Assembly (NCBI GenBank): GCA_014904845.1
Contig: MU119644.1
Span: 5,712 to 34,374 of the forward strand
Direction of reading: 5' to 3'
Length of the DNA: 28,663 nucleotides
Source of the DNA: Acephala macrosclerotiorum
Lineage: Eukaryota; Ascomycota; Leotiomycetes; Helotiales; Mollisiaceae
The notes below the pieces were generated by a model. That model had not been told where the DNA came from and ran no database searches. It saw only the letters and a program-made list of their open reading frames with translations. Within the stretch, counting starts at the first letter, position 1. Every line of letters begins with the position of its first letter. This document shows positions 1-9,748 of the stretch, in pieces. The position numbers were made by a program, and so were the translations under genes.

Positions 1-3
1 AAA

Positions 4-92
<89 letters not shown>
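1..92. repeat. (AAAT)23 tetranucleotide microsatellite
   Basis: Twenty-three perfect copies of AAAT with no interruption, followed directly by ordinary AT-rich sequence. It holds no C or G, so C-to-T decay cannot blur it. The perfect run therefore points to recent slippage expansion rather than to age. It sits exactly at the window edge, so the true array may be longer. Confidence 0.97.
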
Positions 93-94
<2 letters not shown>

Positions 95-198
95 AAATAT
101 TATAAAATTCTAAGAAATTCGTTGTTTTTAATCGATTGTAATCGAGATTTTTAATATTCTCGTATAGATTATTTAACGATACGTACATTGACGTCGAA

Positions 199-351
199 CT
201 AGCGTTATTAATCCAGTTCTAGTTTTTTACTAAAAATTATCGAATATTAATAATATTAAAAAAATCGATTTACAACGTTAATTATTATTAATCCAATAAA
301 CGATCTAATAACGTCAAAAAATAATTTTAAAAAACTTTGAAAAATACAAAT
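199..351 (-). repeat. 153-bp repeat E, copy 1 (partner inverted at 9597-9748)
   Basis: The reverse complement of this stretch aligns end to end with 9597-9748 (153 against 152 bp). The best anchors are an 18-base identity at the 3' end here (334-351, matching 9597-9614), a shared run around CAACGTT followed by TCGATTTTTTT, and AATAACGCTAG at the other end (199-209 here, 9738-9748 there). The middle is more diverged. It has no coding potential. It is probably a fragment of an old dispersed repeat; I do not recognise the family. Confidence 0.6.
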
Positions 352-2009
352 AAAATATTTTTATTTATTTCTTTTCTTTACAATTTATATTTATTCGATT
401 ATTTCAATTTATTTTTTATTTTCGATTTTTTTCAAACGATTACTACGAATATTAATCGATATATAAATATATAACGATTATATATAATACAAAAAAAAGC
501 GCGAAAATAAATAAATTTATTAATTAAAAAATTATATATTTTTATTAAAACGATTATATATATAAAAGTTCATAAAAAGTTTTATATTAAAATATATTAA
601 AATTCAAATTTCAATAAAAGTTTTTTATATTCGATTTTAAATTATATATTTATTTATTATTTTTAATAAATTAAACGATATTATTATATTTTTTATTTTG
701 AAAATAATTAAAAAAAAAAAATTATTTATTTTTTAATAAAATATAATAATATAAATTTAAATTTCTCGTTTTATTAATTTAAATTTTTTTTTTAATAATA
801 TTATTTTTTATTTTCTAAAATAAATATTAACAAGTTTATAATATAATATTTTAATAAATATTTATTTTTTTTATTTTTTTTTATTTTGTAATTTTATTAA
901 TAATTTTAAATTTTTATATATATATAAAATATTAAATAAATTAATAAAATAAAAATATAAAATTTATAAAATTGCAAATTATAAATATATATATAATTAG
1001 ATTTGAAATTCTGAAAAAAAGAAATTACAAAATATAATTTTCTATTTACTATTTATTAATATTAATTATTTTATACGAAATTTTATATATATATTTTTTA
1101 CGTCGATATTTAATATTATATTTTAATAATTATTTTATATTTATATTTTTGTTTTTAAAATTGTAAATTTACAATTTTAATATTATTAATATTATAAAAT
1201 TATATAAAAAGTTTTTTAATATTTTAATAAAACTCAAAAATCGATTTATTATAAAATTTAAATAAAATATTTTTTTCGTAATAATAATTTAAATAATATT
1301 TATATAATAAATAAAATAAAAAACTTTCAAAAGAAAACAAAAAAACGTTTTATTAAAATATTAACAAATAAACGAATTATAAAAATAATATTTAAAAATA
1401 ATTATATAAAAAATTTATAAATTTTTTATTTTATTAACGATTATAATCAATATATAAAAAATATAAATTTTGTAAATCAATTTAAAAAACACGTATAAAA
1501 CGTACAAATTTATTTAAAAAATTTAATAATTTTTATTTTATTAATTAATTAATATAATTTATATAAATATTTATAAATTATATTAATTAAATATAATAAA
1601 TAAATGTTTTTTTATATATTTGCAATTTAAAATAAAGTTTTATTATAAATTTTTAAATTATTTTGAAAAAATAAAACTATAAGATTTGCGAATTAAATTA
1701 AAAAACAAAAAAATTTTAATTTTAATTTTTTGTATTTATATTATTAAAAAAAAAATTTTTAAATAAAATATTTATATATAATATTTTTATCGATTAAAAT
1801 ATAAAAAACTTTTAAAAAAAAATATATATATATATATAATAAAACGTTCAATTGTAAAATACTTTTTTTGTAATATATCGTTATATAAAAATAAAAATTA
1901 TTAAACGTAATATTATTCAAATAATATATTTTATTAATAAATTTATATATAAAAATATATAATTTTATATTATATTATTCGTACAAATTCTATTTGCAAT
2001 ACTAATAAT
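352..2009. other. AT-rich decayed non-coding stretch
   Basis: Mostly A and T, with scattered G and C largely as CpG (TCG, ACG, CGA). There are several TATA and AAATA runs, including a TA-rich run near 1823-1840. I see no open frame of note, no RNA gene and no clear repeat boundary. The last part (about 1820-2009) may be a badly decayed leftward extension of the repeat copy that follows, but I could not align it with confidence. Confidence 0.7.
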
Positions 2010-2483
2010 ATTTTATTAATACAAAAAATAGAAATATTTAATATTTAAATAAGTAAATATTTAAAATAAAAACGAATTTAAAAAAGTTTTATAATTACGA
2101 TTTTTGTTGAATATAATTATATTTTATTAATTTGTATAATAACGAATTAATAAAATCGTTTGAAATTTGAAATTTAATAATATTTAATTAGATTTCAATT
2201 TATTTATAAGTTTTATATAATTTAAATTAATTAATATATTATAATTGTAAACGTAATATAATATATATAAATTGAAATTTTAATATTTTTTATTGAATTG
2301 ATTATATATTAATTCGAAATTACAAAATTATCGAATTTTTTAATAAATTAATCAAATTATTACATTTGAATACTTCGATTAAATTTGATATTTTTTGTTT
2401 ATAATTGAAATAATTCGTATTATATAAATAACGCGTAATTTGAAAAAAAAATAATATTAATTTTTAAAACGAATAATTAATAA
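2010..2483 (-). mobile_element. Decayed partial copy C of the 1.3-kb repeat family
   Basis: This stretch aligns in the same orientation as copy B (about 8880-9319) and inverted relative to copy A (about 4400-4780). It covers one end of the tandem array (anchor near 2072, equal to 8939 in B) and the whole 5' part of A. One 12-base run, ATTACATTTGAA, is identical in C and B and corresponds to A after C-to-T or G-to-A changes. C keeps a CTTCG (near 2374) where B has lost both bases, so B and C decayed independently. The hairpin end of the element was not found to the left, so the copy looks truncated or is too decayed there to see. Confidence 0.7.
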
Positions 2484-3086
2484 TTTTATAATAATTATAT
2501 AATTATATTCGATTTAATAATAATAAGAAATTAATTTAAAAAATTTACGATTTAAATAAAAAAAAATTACATTTATTAATTAAATGATTTAAATTGAAAT
2601 ATTAAATAAATATTTTATTAATTTAAAATTTAATAAATTTTTTTTTTTAAATTTCAATTTAAATATTTATTTTTAAAATTTAATTTTTATCGAATTAAAT
2701 AATATAATAAATATAATTTATTTTTCGAGTTTATTATTCGTATTAATATTAAAAATTATATTAAAAAAATCGTAAAATAAAATTATAATCAAATAAATAT
2801 ATTTTTATTTTATTTTTCGATTAAATAATATTTAATATAATTCGTATTTCGTGAATATTTTTTTTTTTTTTTTTTGTTTTTATATTTGTTATATTTGTTT
2901 TATATTCGATTAAAAATAATTATTAATTTAAATTTATTTTAAATTTATTTAACGATTTAAAATTAAAATTAAAATTTTTTAATTTAAATATTTTATAAGT
3001 ATTTAAAATTGAAATAATTTTTATTAATATAAAAAAAATAATTTATTTAAAAAACTTTTTTTCAAAATCGAATAAACTAATAAAAA
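2484..3086. other. AT-rich decayed stretch with T18 run
   Basis: Non-coding, almost only A and T, with residual CpG. It contains an 18-base T run at 2858-2875. It lies between two fragments of the 1.3-kb repeat family and may hold further unrecognisable remains of it. No gene seen. Confidence 0.65.
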
Positions 3087-3250
3087 TTTTAAATAAAAAA
3101 ATATTTTTTAAAATTTTCTTTTTTTATATTAAATTATTACAATTGATTCAATTGATTATATATAATTATTAAAATTATATTTATTAAAAAAATACTTTTT
3201 AAAATTTTTATTTTTTATATTAAATTATTACGATTGATTTAATTAATTGC
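3087..3250 (-). repeat. Fragment D: two modules of the 1.3-kb repeat array, decayed
   Basis: Two module cores (shared TTTTTAAAATTTT at 3105-3117 and 3196-3208) lie 91 bp apart, the same short spacing as in the array of copy A (90-91 bp). The DNA between them follows, base for base apart from C-to-T and G-to-A changes, the reverse complement of the A segment from about 5145 down to about 5055. After the second core the sequence does not continue as A does but returns to the tail of an even-numbered module, so the fragment is rearranged relative to A. Confidence 0.65.
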
Positions 3251-4399
3251 ATTTTTTTAAAACAAATTCTATTGAACGATAAAATTTTTTTTAATAAACG
3301 TAATTACAATTTATAATATTTTATAATTGAAATTAAAATTGTATAATAATTATTTATTTAAATAAATTAAAATTAAAAATTTGAATAATATAAATATATT
3401 TTTAATTTAAAATACAATTATAAAAAGTTTATTAAATTTATAAATAAATAATTAAAATCGTAAAATTTTCGAAATTTTAATATTTTTAAATTCGATTATA
3501 TGATAATTTTAATAGTTTAAAATATTTGAGTTTTTTTTTGGAATCAATTAAACGTCGAAAATTAAAATATAATATTATTTATTTTTATATTTTGTAAATT
3601 TTAATTTAATTTAATATATTTTATAAAAATAATTATAAAATATAAAAAAATTATAAAAAAAATTGAAATATATTTTTAAATCGTAATATTTTATTTTTAA
3701 ACTCGAAAATTGAAATAAGTTTTCAATTATTAATAAACGACGTAAAAATAATTATAAAATTCAAAAGTTTTTTATAAATAAAATTTTTTTTATTTTTTTT
3801 ATTTTGCGTTATATTAAATAATAATAATATAAAAATTGGTTTATACGCTTTTTTAAATAATATATTATTGATTTTTTTAATTAATAAAATTTTTTTAATC
3901 GATATATTTAAATATATAATAATATAAAAAAAATTTATTTATTAAACGATTATTTTATAAAGTTTTCTCGAAAAAAAAACTTTTTATATATATACGTTTA
4001 AATTAATTAATTAATTTTATATGTAATTTATTATATAATTATTTTTAATATTTTTATTTAAAATTAATTATAAAATATAAAAATGAAAAAATTTTTATTA
4101 AATTTATTTTTGATTTTTTATAAAAAAATATTATAAATTAAAAAAAAAATTTAAAATATTTTTATTTTTTAAATTTTTATTTTTTTTTTATTTTTATTTT
4201 TTTTTATTATTTTTTTTTTATAATCGATATAATAATATTAATAATAATATTAAATTAAATCGTAATAAATATTTCGAATTATTTTATAAAAAATAAAAAT
4301 AAATTTAAATTATTAATAATCGAAAATTTTTTAATAAAAATTTAATATTTGATTATATTTTTTTTATTAAAAAATTTATAATTCGCGTTTTTTATTATT
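3251..4399. other. AT-rich decayed stretch
   Basis: Long A/T runs with a few TCG and ACG sites. The left edge may continue fragment D. Composition changes abruptly at about 4400, where a segment of up to 50% G+C begins (30 of 60 bases in 4741-4800). No gene, RNA or regulatory site supported. Confidence 0.65.
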
Positions 4400-4436
4400 T
4401 GTTCGATATAAGGACTAATATCAACTTTTCTATATG

Positions 4437-4541
4437 CACGTGACATCAACACTTCTCACAATGAGCGATTTCACTCAAATTTAACCGAGGTGCCCAAATG
4501 CAGCGATTTGATTGGTCTATTAAGAAAGTGCGCGACACGTG
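4437..4541. promoter_or_regulatory. Paired CACGTGAC motifs with CCAAT box in copy A
   Basis: CACGTG occurs at 4437-4442 and 4536-4541, both followed by AC, 99 bp apart. ATTGG (a CCAAT box on the minus strand) lies at 4511-4515 between them. CACGTG is the core bound by basic helix-loop-helix factors such as yeast Cbf1, and CCAAT by the Hap/NF-Y complex. The arrangement would suit a promoter of the element firing on the minus strand, but no transcript or start site can be shown. In decayed copy B the first site survives as ACGTGC and the second is lost. Confidence 0.35.
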
Positions 4542-4777
4542 ACTTCGGAATAATATGTAGCCGTTTCGATAAAGAACATCAAAATCTCGCGATTACAACT
4601 GCGCTTACAATTGCGATTTATTAATTAATTCAAATCGTATAAAACTTAAATATAAATTGAAACTCAATTATATACCGTCAGATTTCAAGTTTCAAGCAAT
4701 TCTATTAATTTGTTGTTGCGCAAATCAATAGAATATAATTGCACTCAGCAAAAATCGCGATCGCAAAACTCTCCTGA

Positions 4778-5420
4778 GTGCGCTTCTGCCTTAGGCATTA
4801 AGGCACTCACTTAAGTGCTGGATATCTCTATAGCTGCGCAGCTTTTAAAGGGGGTCCTAGGAAGTCTTCCTCTAGAATTATATACTAAGTAAAGTAATTT
4901 AAATTGATTGAATCGATCGTAGTAATTAAATATAAAAACGGGAGTCCCAAGAGATGTCTCCCTGGTATAAAGTCTCAAAAGTGCGTTTCTGCTTTAAATA
5001 CCAAGGTTCTAAACTGCAAAATACTCAAAAATCCAACTGCGCAACTTTCGAGAGAAGTCTTAAAAAGTCTCCCCCTAGTAAATATAATCGTAATAACTAT
5101 TTATAATCAATAGAATTAATCGTAGTAATTCAATATAAGAAACGAAGGTTTTAAAGAATGTCTCTCTAGAGTGCTTTTTTAGTGTGAGACTCTGCCGAAA
5201 ATGCGTTTCTGCCTAAGGCACTAAGGCACTTAAATACTGGAATAGTTGCGCAGTTCTCAAGAGGAGTCCCAAAAAGTCTCTTCCTGGAATTATATACTAA
5301 AAAAAGTGATTTAAATTGATTAAATTAATCGTAGAACTCGATATAAGAAACGGGAGTCTCAAAGAGTGTTCCTCTGGTAATATAAAACTCTACAAGAAGT
5401 ACGTTTTTACTTTAAACACT
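4778..5420. repeat. Nested tandem array inside copy A (~200-220 bp units, two modules each)
   Basis: The anchor GTGCG(C/T)TTCTGC and its variants recur at 4778, 4981, 5201 and 5399, giving periods of 203, 220 and 198 bp. Inside each unit a module of the form GGAGTCCCAAAAAGTCTCTTCC occurs twice in altered form. Taking its GTC as reference, the modules lie at 4854, 4944, 5057, 5148 (as GTT), 5266 and 5356, so spacings alternate 90, 113, 91, 118 and 90. Several modules are small inverted repeats (for example GGGAG at 4940-4944 with CTCCC at 4958-4962). A perfect 12-bp palindrome, AGCTGCGCAGCT, lies at 4832-4843, with weaker versions in later units. Copy B has the matching array with anchors at 8311, 8519, 8699 and 8939. 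Confidence 0.85.
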
Positions 5421-5642
5421 AAAGAGTTTATCGACTTATCGGTTTTACCGCTCGACAGAATTTAGAATTCTATTTCAATAATTATACCAATTTCAAATGC
5501 TTATAAAACGCTCAAATTAAAAGCTTTTGATTTGAAACTTAAAATAAGAATAGATTACTAAAGTCGAAAACTTTATAGTTTCTCACAAAAACACTTTTAC
5601 GAAGTCTATAAAGCAAAATATGCGTCGAGTACTTAAAGAAAA

Positions 5643-5685
5643 GACTCGTCCGCTATTGGCTCGCTTAGCGAGTCGTCGAACGGAC
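5643..5685. repeat. Hairpin-forming end of copy A
   Basis: An outer stem GTCCG (5648-5652) pairs with CGGAC (5681-5685), and an inner stem CTCGC (5660-5664) pairs with GCGAG (5668-5672) around TTA. An alternative six-base stem is GACTCG (5643-5648) with CGAGTC (5669-5674). Five T follow directly. The same structure is found in copy B. It could be a terminal structure used in transposition or an RNA fold; the sequence alone does not decide. Confidence 0.7.
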
Positions 5686-5710
5686 TTTTTCTTTCGATAC
5701 GAGAGAAACA

Positions 5711-7991
5711 TTTTAATAATATTAATTTTTTTTATTAATTTTATTATTTCGATTAAATTTATTTTAGTTTTTAATTGTAATTAAATAAAAAAATAAAAAA
5801 AAATTTAAAATTTAAAAATATTAATTGAAATCGCGTAATCAAATTATTATAATTAATAAATATGTTTTTTTGTCGATAAACAATATTCGAAAAAAAAATC
5901 TATCAAATTATAATAATATTAATAATAAAAAATCGAATTTTCGAAATTTTTCAAAAGTTTATAATTAATTAATTTAATTTTTAAAATAAAAAATATTTTA
6001 TAATTATTTGAAAATTTTATTAAAATATTAATAAATAAATTAAAAATATTAATAAATAAATTAAAAATATTAATAAATAAATTAAAAATATTAATTTTAA
6101 TAATTTTAAAATATTTTATAAAAATATTATAATTATAAATTTAAAATTCGTTTTTTTTATTAATTTTTATATAAATAATCGTTTAAACGTATTATAATAT
6201 TTTTTTTTTTAATAATTTTTATTTTTAATTTAATTTTTATTTTTAATATAAAATATATTAATTTTTATTACGTTTACGAATTTTGAATTTTGAATTTTTC
6301 TCGTTTTTATTATTATTTTGCGATTTAAAAATTCGATTTAAAAATTATTAAATAAATAAATTTTTTTAAAAAAATTATAATTTTAATTCGTTTTTTTAAA
6401 TCGTTAATAAACTTTATAAATTAAATTATTAAAAATTAAAAAAATTCATTATAATTATACGAAAAAATTATTTCGTTTTTTTTGTTTATATTAATATAAT
6501 ATTTAAATAAACGTTATAATAAATAAAATATAATATAAATTTTATTAAATAAAATAAAATTATTAAAATTTTTAATATTAAAAACTATTAAATAATTAAA
6601 ATTAATAAATTTGAATTAATTTAATTTAATTATTATTATAAATAATCGTATAATTAAAATACGAATTTTTCATTTAAAAATATATTTAAAATTATAAATT
6701 ATACGAAAAATTATTTAAAAAAAATAATAATAATAAATGAAAAATATATTTATATTTTAATATAATATATAAATTAATTCGATAAAAAATTGTATATAAT
6801 TTAATCGTAATTTTATAAGCGTATAATAAAATTTAAATTTTTTTTTAATTTGTATTTTTAATATAAAAAAATAATTATTATAAATATTTAAAATTATATT
6901 AAATTATATTTTAATTAAAAAAAGATTTTTTTTTATTAAAATTTATATAATATTAAAAAGTTTTTAAAAGTATTAAAATAATAAATCAATTATTAATTTA
7001 AAATTCTTTTTTTATATTAATTATAATTCGAAGAAAATTTAAATTTGTTTTTAAATAAAAATTTAATAAAATTATTAATAAATTATTCGTTTATTAATAT
7101 ATATTAAAATTCGATTTATTTAAATATTATTATTTTATATATTTATTTTATTCGAATATTAATATATTTTATTCGAATATAAAATTAAAATTTTTTTAAT
7201 TATTATAATAAATAATAATAATAATTTATTTTTAATAAAATATTTTTATTAAAAATTTATTTAATTATATTGTTTTTTTTATAATTTGAATTTCGATTAT
7301 AAATTCGAATTCGTAAAACGAGAAAATAATTATAATTTGTTTTTTAAAAAATTAATTAATAATATTATTTTCAATATTAAAAATGAAATTATTAATTAAT
7401 CGTTGAATTTTTTTATTATTAGTTTAATTAATAATTAAAAATTATTATAAAAAATAAATTAAAAATATTAAAAAAATATTTTAATTATAAAAAAATATTT
7501 TATTATTGAATTTAAAATAAAATATTTAAATGTAATTTAAATATAATATATATTAAAAAAATTTGAATTTTATTTATTTATTTATTTATTAGTATTTAAA
7601 TTTATTATAATTTTTTTATAATATTGAAATTCGAATAATTTAAAAAAAAAATTTAAAATTTTTTTTTTAATTATAAAATAAAAAAATTTATTAAATTCGA
7701 TATTATTTTTAATTTTTAAATTTGTATTTTATTTTATTAATAATATTATAAAAAATAATAAATTTAAAGTATTAAAATTTTCGATTTTAAATTTTAAATA
7801 TATTTATAAAATATTATTTATTATTCGAAAAAAGTTTTTTATTTTTTATAATAATAAATTTTAAAATTTTATAAATATTTGAATTTTTATACGAAATTTT
7901 AAATTAAAATATTTAAAAATAATTAATATATTTAAAATTAAAAAAAGATTTTATAATAATTTAATAATAAATTGTTTTTATTTTTATAAAA
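5711..7991. other. AT-rich decayed spacer between inverted copies A and B
   Basis: About 2.3 kb of non-coding DNA, nearly all A and T, with residual G and C mostly as CpG. It holds a 21-bp tandem repeat (6024-6094, listed separately) and a short TTTA run near 7570-7591. I see no remains of a transposase or reverse transcriptase, though C-to-T decay this deep would hide them. No RNA gene seen. Confidence 0.65.
6024..6094. repeat. 21-bp tandem repeat, 3.4 copies
   Basis: Units begin AATATT at 6024, 6045, 6066 and 6087, an exact 21-bp period with virtually identical copies. The unit contains only A and T. Like the (AAAT) array it gives RIP no target, and its near-perfect copies suggest amplification after the surrounding decay. 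Confidence 0.92.
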
Positions 7992-9319
7992 TGTTTTTCT
8001 CGTTTCGAAAAAAAAAAGTTCGTTCGATGACTCGCAAGCGAGCCAATAGCGAACGAGCTTTTTTTTTTTTTACTCGACGTATATTTTGTTTCGCAAATTT
8101 CGCAAAAACGCTCTTACGAAAAATTACAAAGTTTTTGATTTTAGTAATTTATTTTTATTTTAAATTTTAAATTAAAAACTTTTAATTTGAGCGTTTTATA
8201 AATATTTAAAATTAGTATAATTATTGGAATAAAATACTAATAATAATTTAAAATTCTATCGAGTAATAAAATCGATAAATTAATAAATTTTTTAATATTT
8301 AAAATAGAAACGCATTTTTAATAAAATTTTATATTAAAAAATACTTTTTAAAATTTTCGTTTTTTATATTAAATTATTACAATTAATTTTATTAATTATA
8401 AATACTTATTACGATTATATTTATTAAAAAAAAAAAATTTTAAATTTTTTTTTAAATATTGTACAATTAAATTTTTAAGTATTTTACAATTAAAAATTTT
8501 AATATTTAAAATAAAAATCTATTTTTAATAGAGTTTTATATTAAAAAATAATTTTTTGAAATTCTCGTTTTTATATTTAATTATTACGATTTATTTAATA
8601 TATAATTCTAAAAAAAAAACTTTTTAAAACTTTTTTCAAAAATTGTACAATTGTAAAACAATTTTAATATTTAAATATTTTAACGCTTTAAACAAAAACG
8701 TATTTATTACGAAATTTTATATTATTAAAAAAATATTTTTTAAAATTCTCGTTTTTATATTCAATTATTACGATCGATTTAATTAATTTAAATTATTTTA
8801 TTTAATATATAATTTTAAAAAAAAATTCTTTAGAATTTTCTTTGAAAACTACGCAATTATAAAAATATTCAATATTTAAATAAGTATTTTAATATTTCGT
8901 ATTAAAACGATTATCGACCTTAGTATTTAAAGTAAAAACGCATTTAAAAAAGTTTTATAATTGCTATTTTTATTAAATACAATTATATTTTATTAAATTG
9001 CGTAATAACAAATTAATAAAATAATTTAAAATTTAAAATTTAATCGTATTTAATTAAATTTCAATTTATATATAAATTTTATATAATTTGTATTAATAAA
9101 TAATTTGTAATTATAATCGTATATAAATTGAAATTTTAATATTTTTTATTAAATCGATTATATATTAATTCGAAATTACGAAACTATAAAATTCTTTAAT
9201 AAATCAATCAAATTATTACATTTGAATATTTTAATTAAATTTGAATAAAATCGCTTATTGTAAAAAATATTAATATTACGTGCATATAAAAAAATTGATA
9301 TTAATTTTTAAATCGAACA
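7992..9319 (-). mobile_element. Decayed full-length copy B of the 1.3-kb repeat, inverted relative to A
   Basis: The reverse complement of copy A (4400-5710) can be followed through this whole stretch: hairpin first (8018-8054), then the 3' unique part, then the array (anchors 8311, 8519, 8699, 8939), then the 5' part to CGAACA at 9314-9319. In the gap-free block 8132-8226 (A: 5476-5570) 12 of 95 positions differ; seven are C-to-T and five G-to-A going from A to B, with no other kind of change. By context five are CpA, six CpT and one CpG (reading each on its own strand). This is the RIP pattern. Array spacing (208, 180, 240 bp) differs from A, so units have also been gained, lost or resized. 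Confidence 0.85.
8018..8054. repeat. Hairpin of copy B, still pairing after decay
   Basis: Outer stem GTTCG (8018-8022) with CGAAC (8050-8054); inner stem CTCGC (8031-8035) with GCGAG (8038-8042), the loop one base shorter than in A. In A the outer stem is GTCCG/CGGAC, so both arms have changed in step and pairing is kept. The simplest reason is that both arms present the same CpC target on opposite strands. Confidence 0.75.
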
Positions 9320-9596
9320 AATAATAAATCGAATAAACAATAAATCGAAATTTATATATTTTTAATCGAATAATATTTAATATTATAATTAAAATTATTA
9401 TTATTATTTAAAAATTTTCGAATTTATAAACGTTTTATATTAATAATAAACGGCGATTTTAAAGAGTATAAAATTATATTAAAATAAATTTAAAAAATAA
9501 ATTTGAAAATTTTTGATTTTATAAAAAAAACAAAATTATTTTTATAATATAAATAATATATATTCGATAAATGCGATTATTGTTTATAAGTATTTC

Positions 9597-9748
9597 ATTT
9601 GTATTTTTCAAAGTCTCTCAAAATATTTTTTTAGTACTATTAATTTGCTTTTTCTATCAATAGCAATCAACGTTATAAGTCGATTTTTTTGATAATAAAA
9701 AAATTAATAAATTTTAATAAACAATTAAAATTAAACTAATAACGCTAG
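9597..9748 (+). repeat. 152-bp repeat E, copy 2 (partner inverted at 199-351)
   Basis: This copy keeps more G and C than its partner in its first half, for example a CAAAGTCTCTC (9609-9619) where copy 1 has mostly A and T, again as C-to-T. It ends in a perfect 8-bp palindrome, CGCTAGCG (9743-9750). The sequence on its right to about 9870 is also a little less AT-rich but has no match in copy 1. Nothing coding seen. Confidence 0.6.

Larger units (their letters stand above)
4400..5710. mobile_element. Preserved 1.3-kb non-coding repeat element, copy A
   Basis: This is the only long segment in the window with near-normal base composition. It has three parts: about 380 bp of unique 5' sequence (4400-4777), a nested tandem array (about 4778-5420), and about 290 bp ending in a hairpin (5643-5685). 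A full-length inverted copy (B, 7992-9319, 1328 bp against 1311 bp here) and at least two partial copies (C, D) show that it is a dispersed repeat family. The ends read TGTTCG and GAAACA, so TG...CA with inverted TGTT/AACA, as in long terminal repeats. However, similarity between A and B runs about ten bases past the AACA of B, and no identical target duplication is visible. There is no open frame beyond a 69-codon TTG-started one across the array. It could be a solo LTR, a non-autonomous DNA element or a satellite-like repeat; I do not recognise the family. Confidence 0.75.

Noticed and set aside
1..92. Telomere
   Set aside because: AAAT is not a telomeric repeat, and no TTAGGG-type repeat is present in the window.
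4437..4541. Budding-yeast point centromere (CDEI CACGTG plus AT-rich CDEII)
   Set aside because: No CDEIII-like element lies at the right distance, and the sites belong to a dispersed repeat.
4904..5113. 69-codon open frame on the + strand
   Set aside because: It starts at TTG inside the tandem array of copy A, crosses unit boundaries, is not kept open in the matching part of copy B, and has no recognisable domain.
5643..5690. tRNA-derived SINE with Pol III boxes and T5 terminator
   Set aside because: A B-box-like GTTCGANNNC can be read on the minus strand, but no A box stands at a proper distance and no cloverleaf can be drawn.
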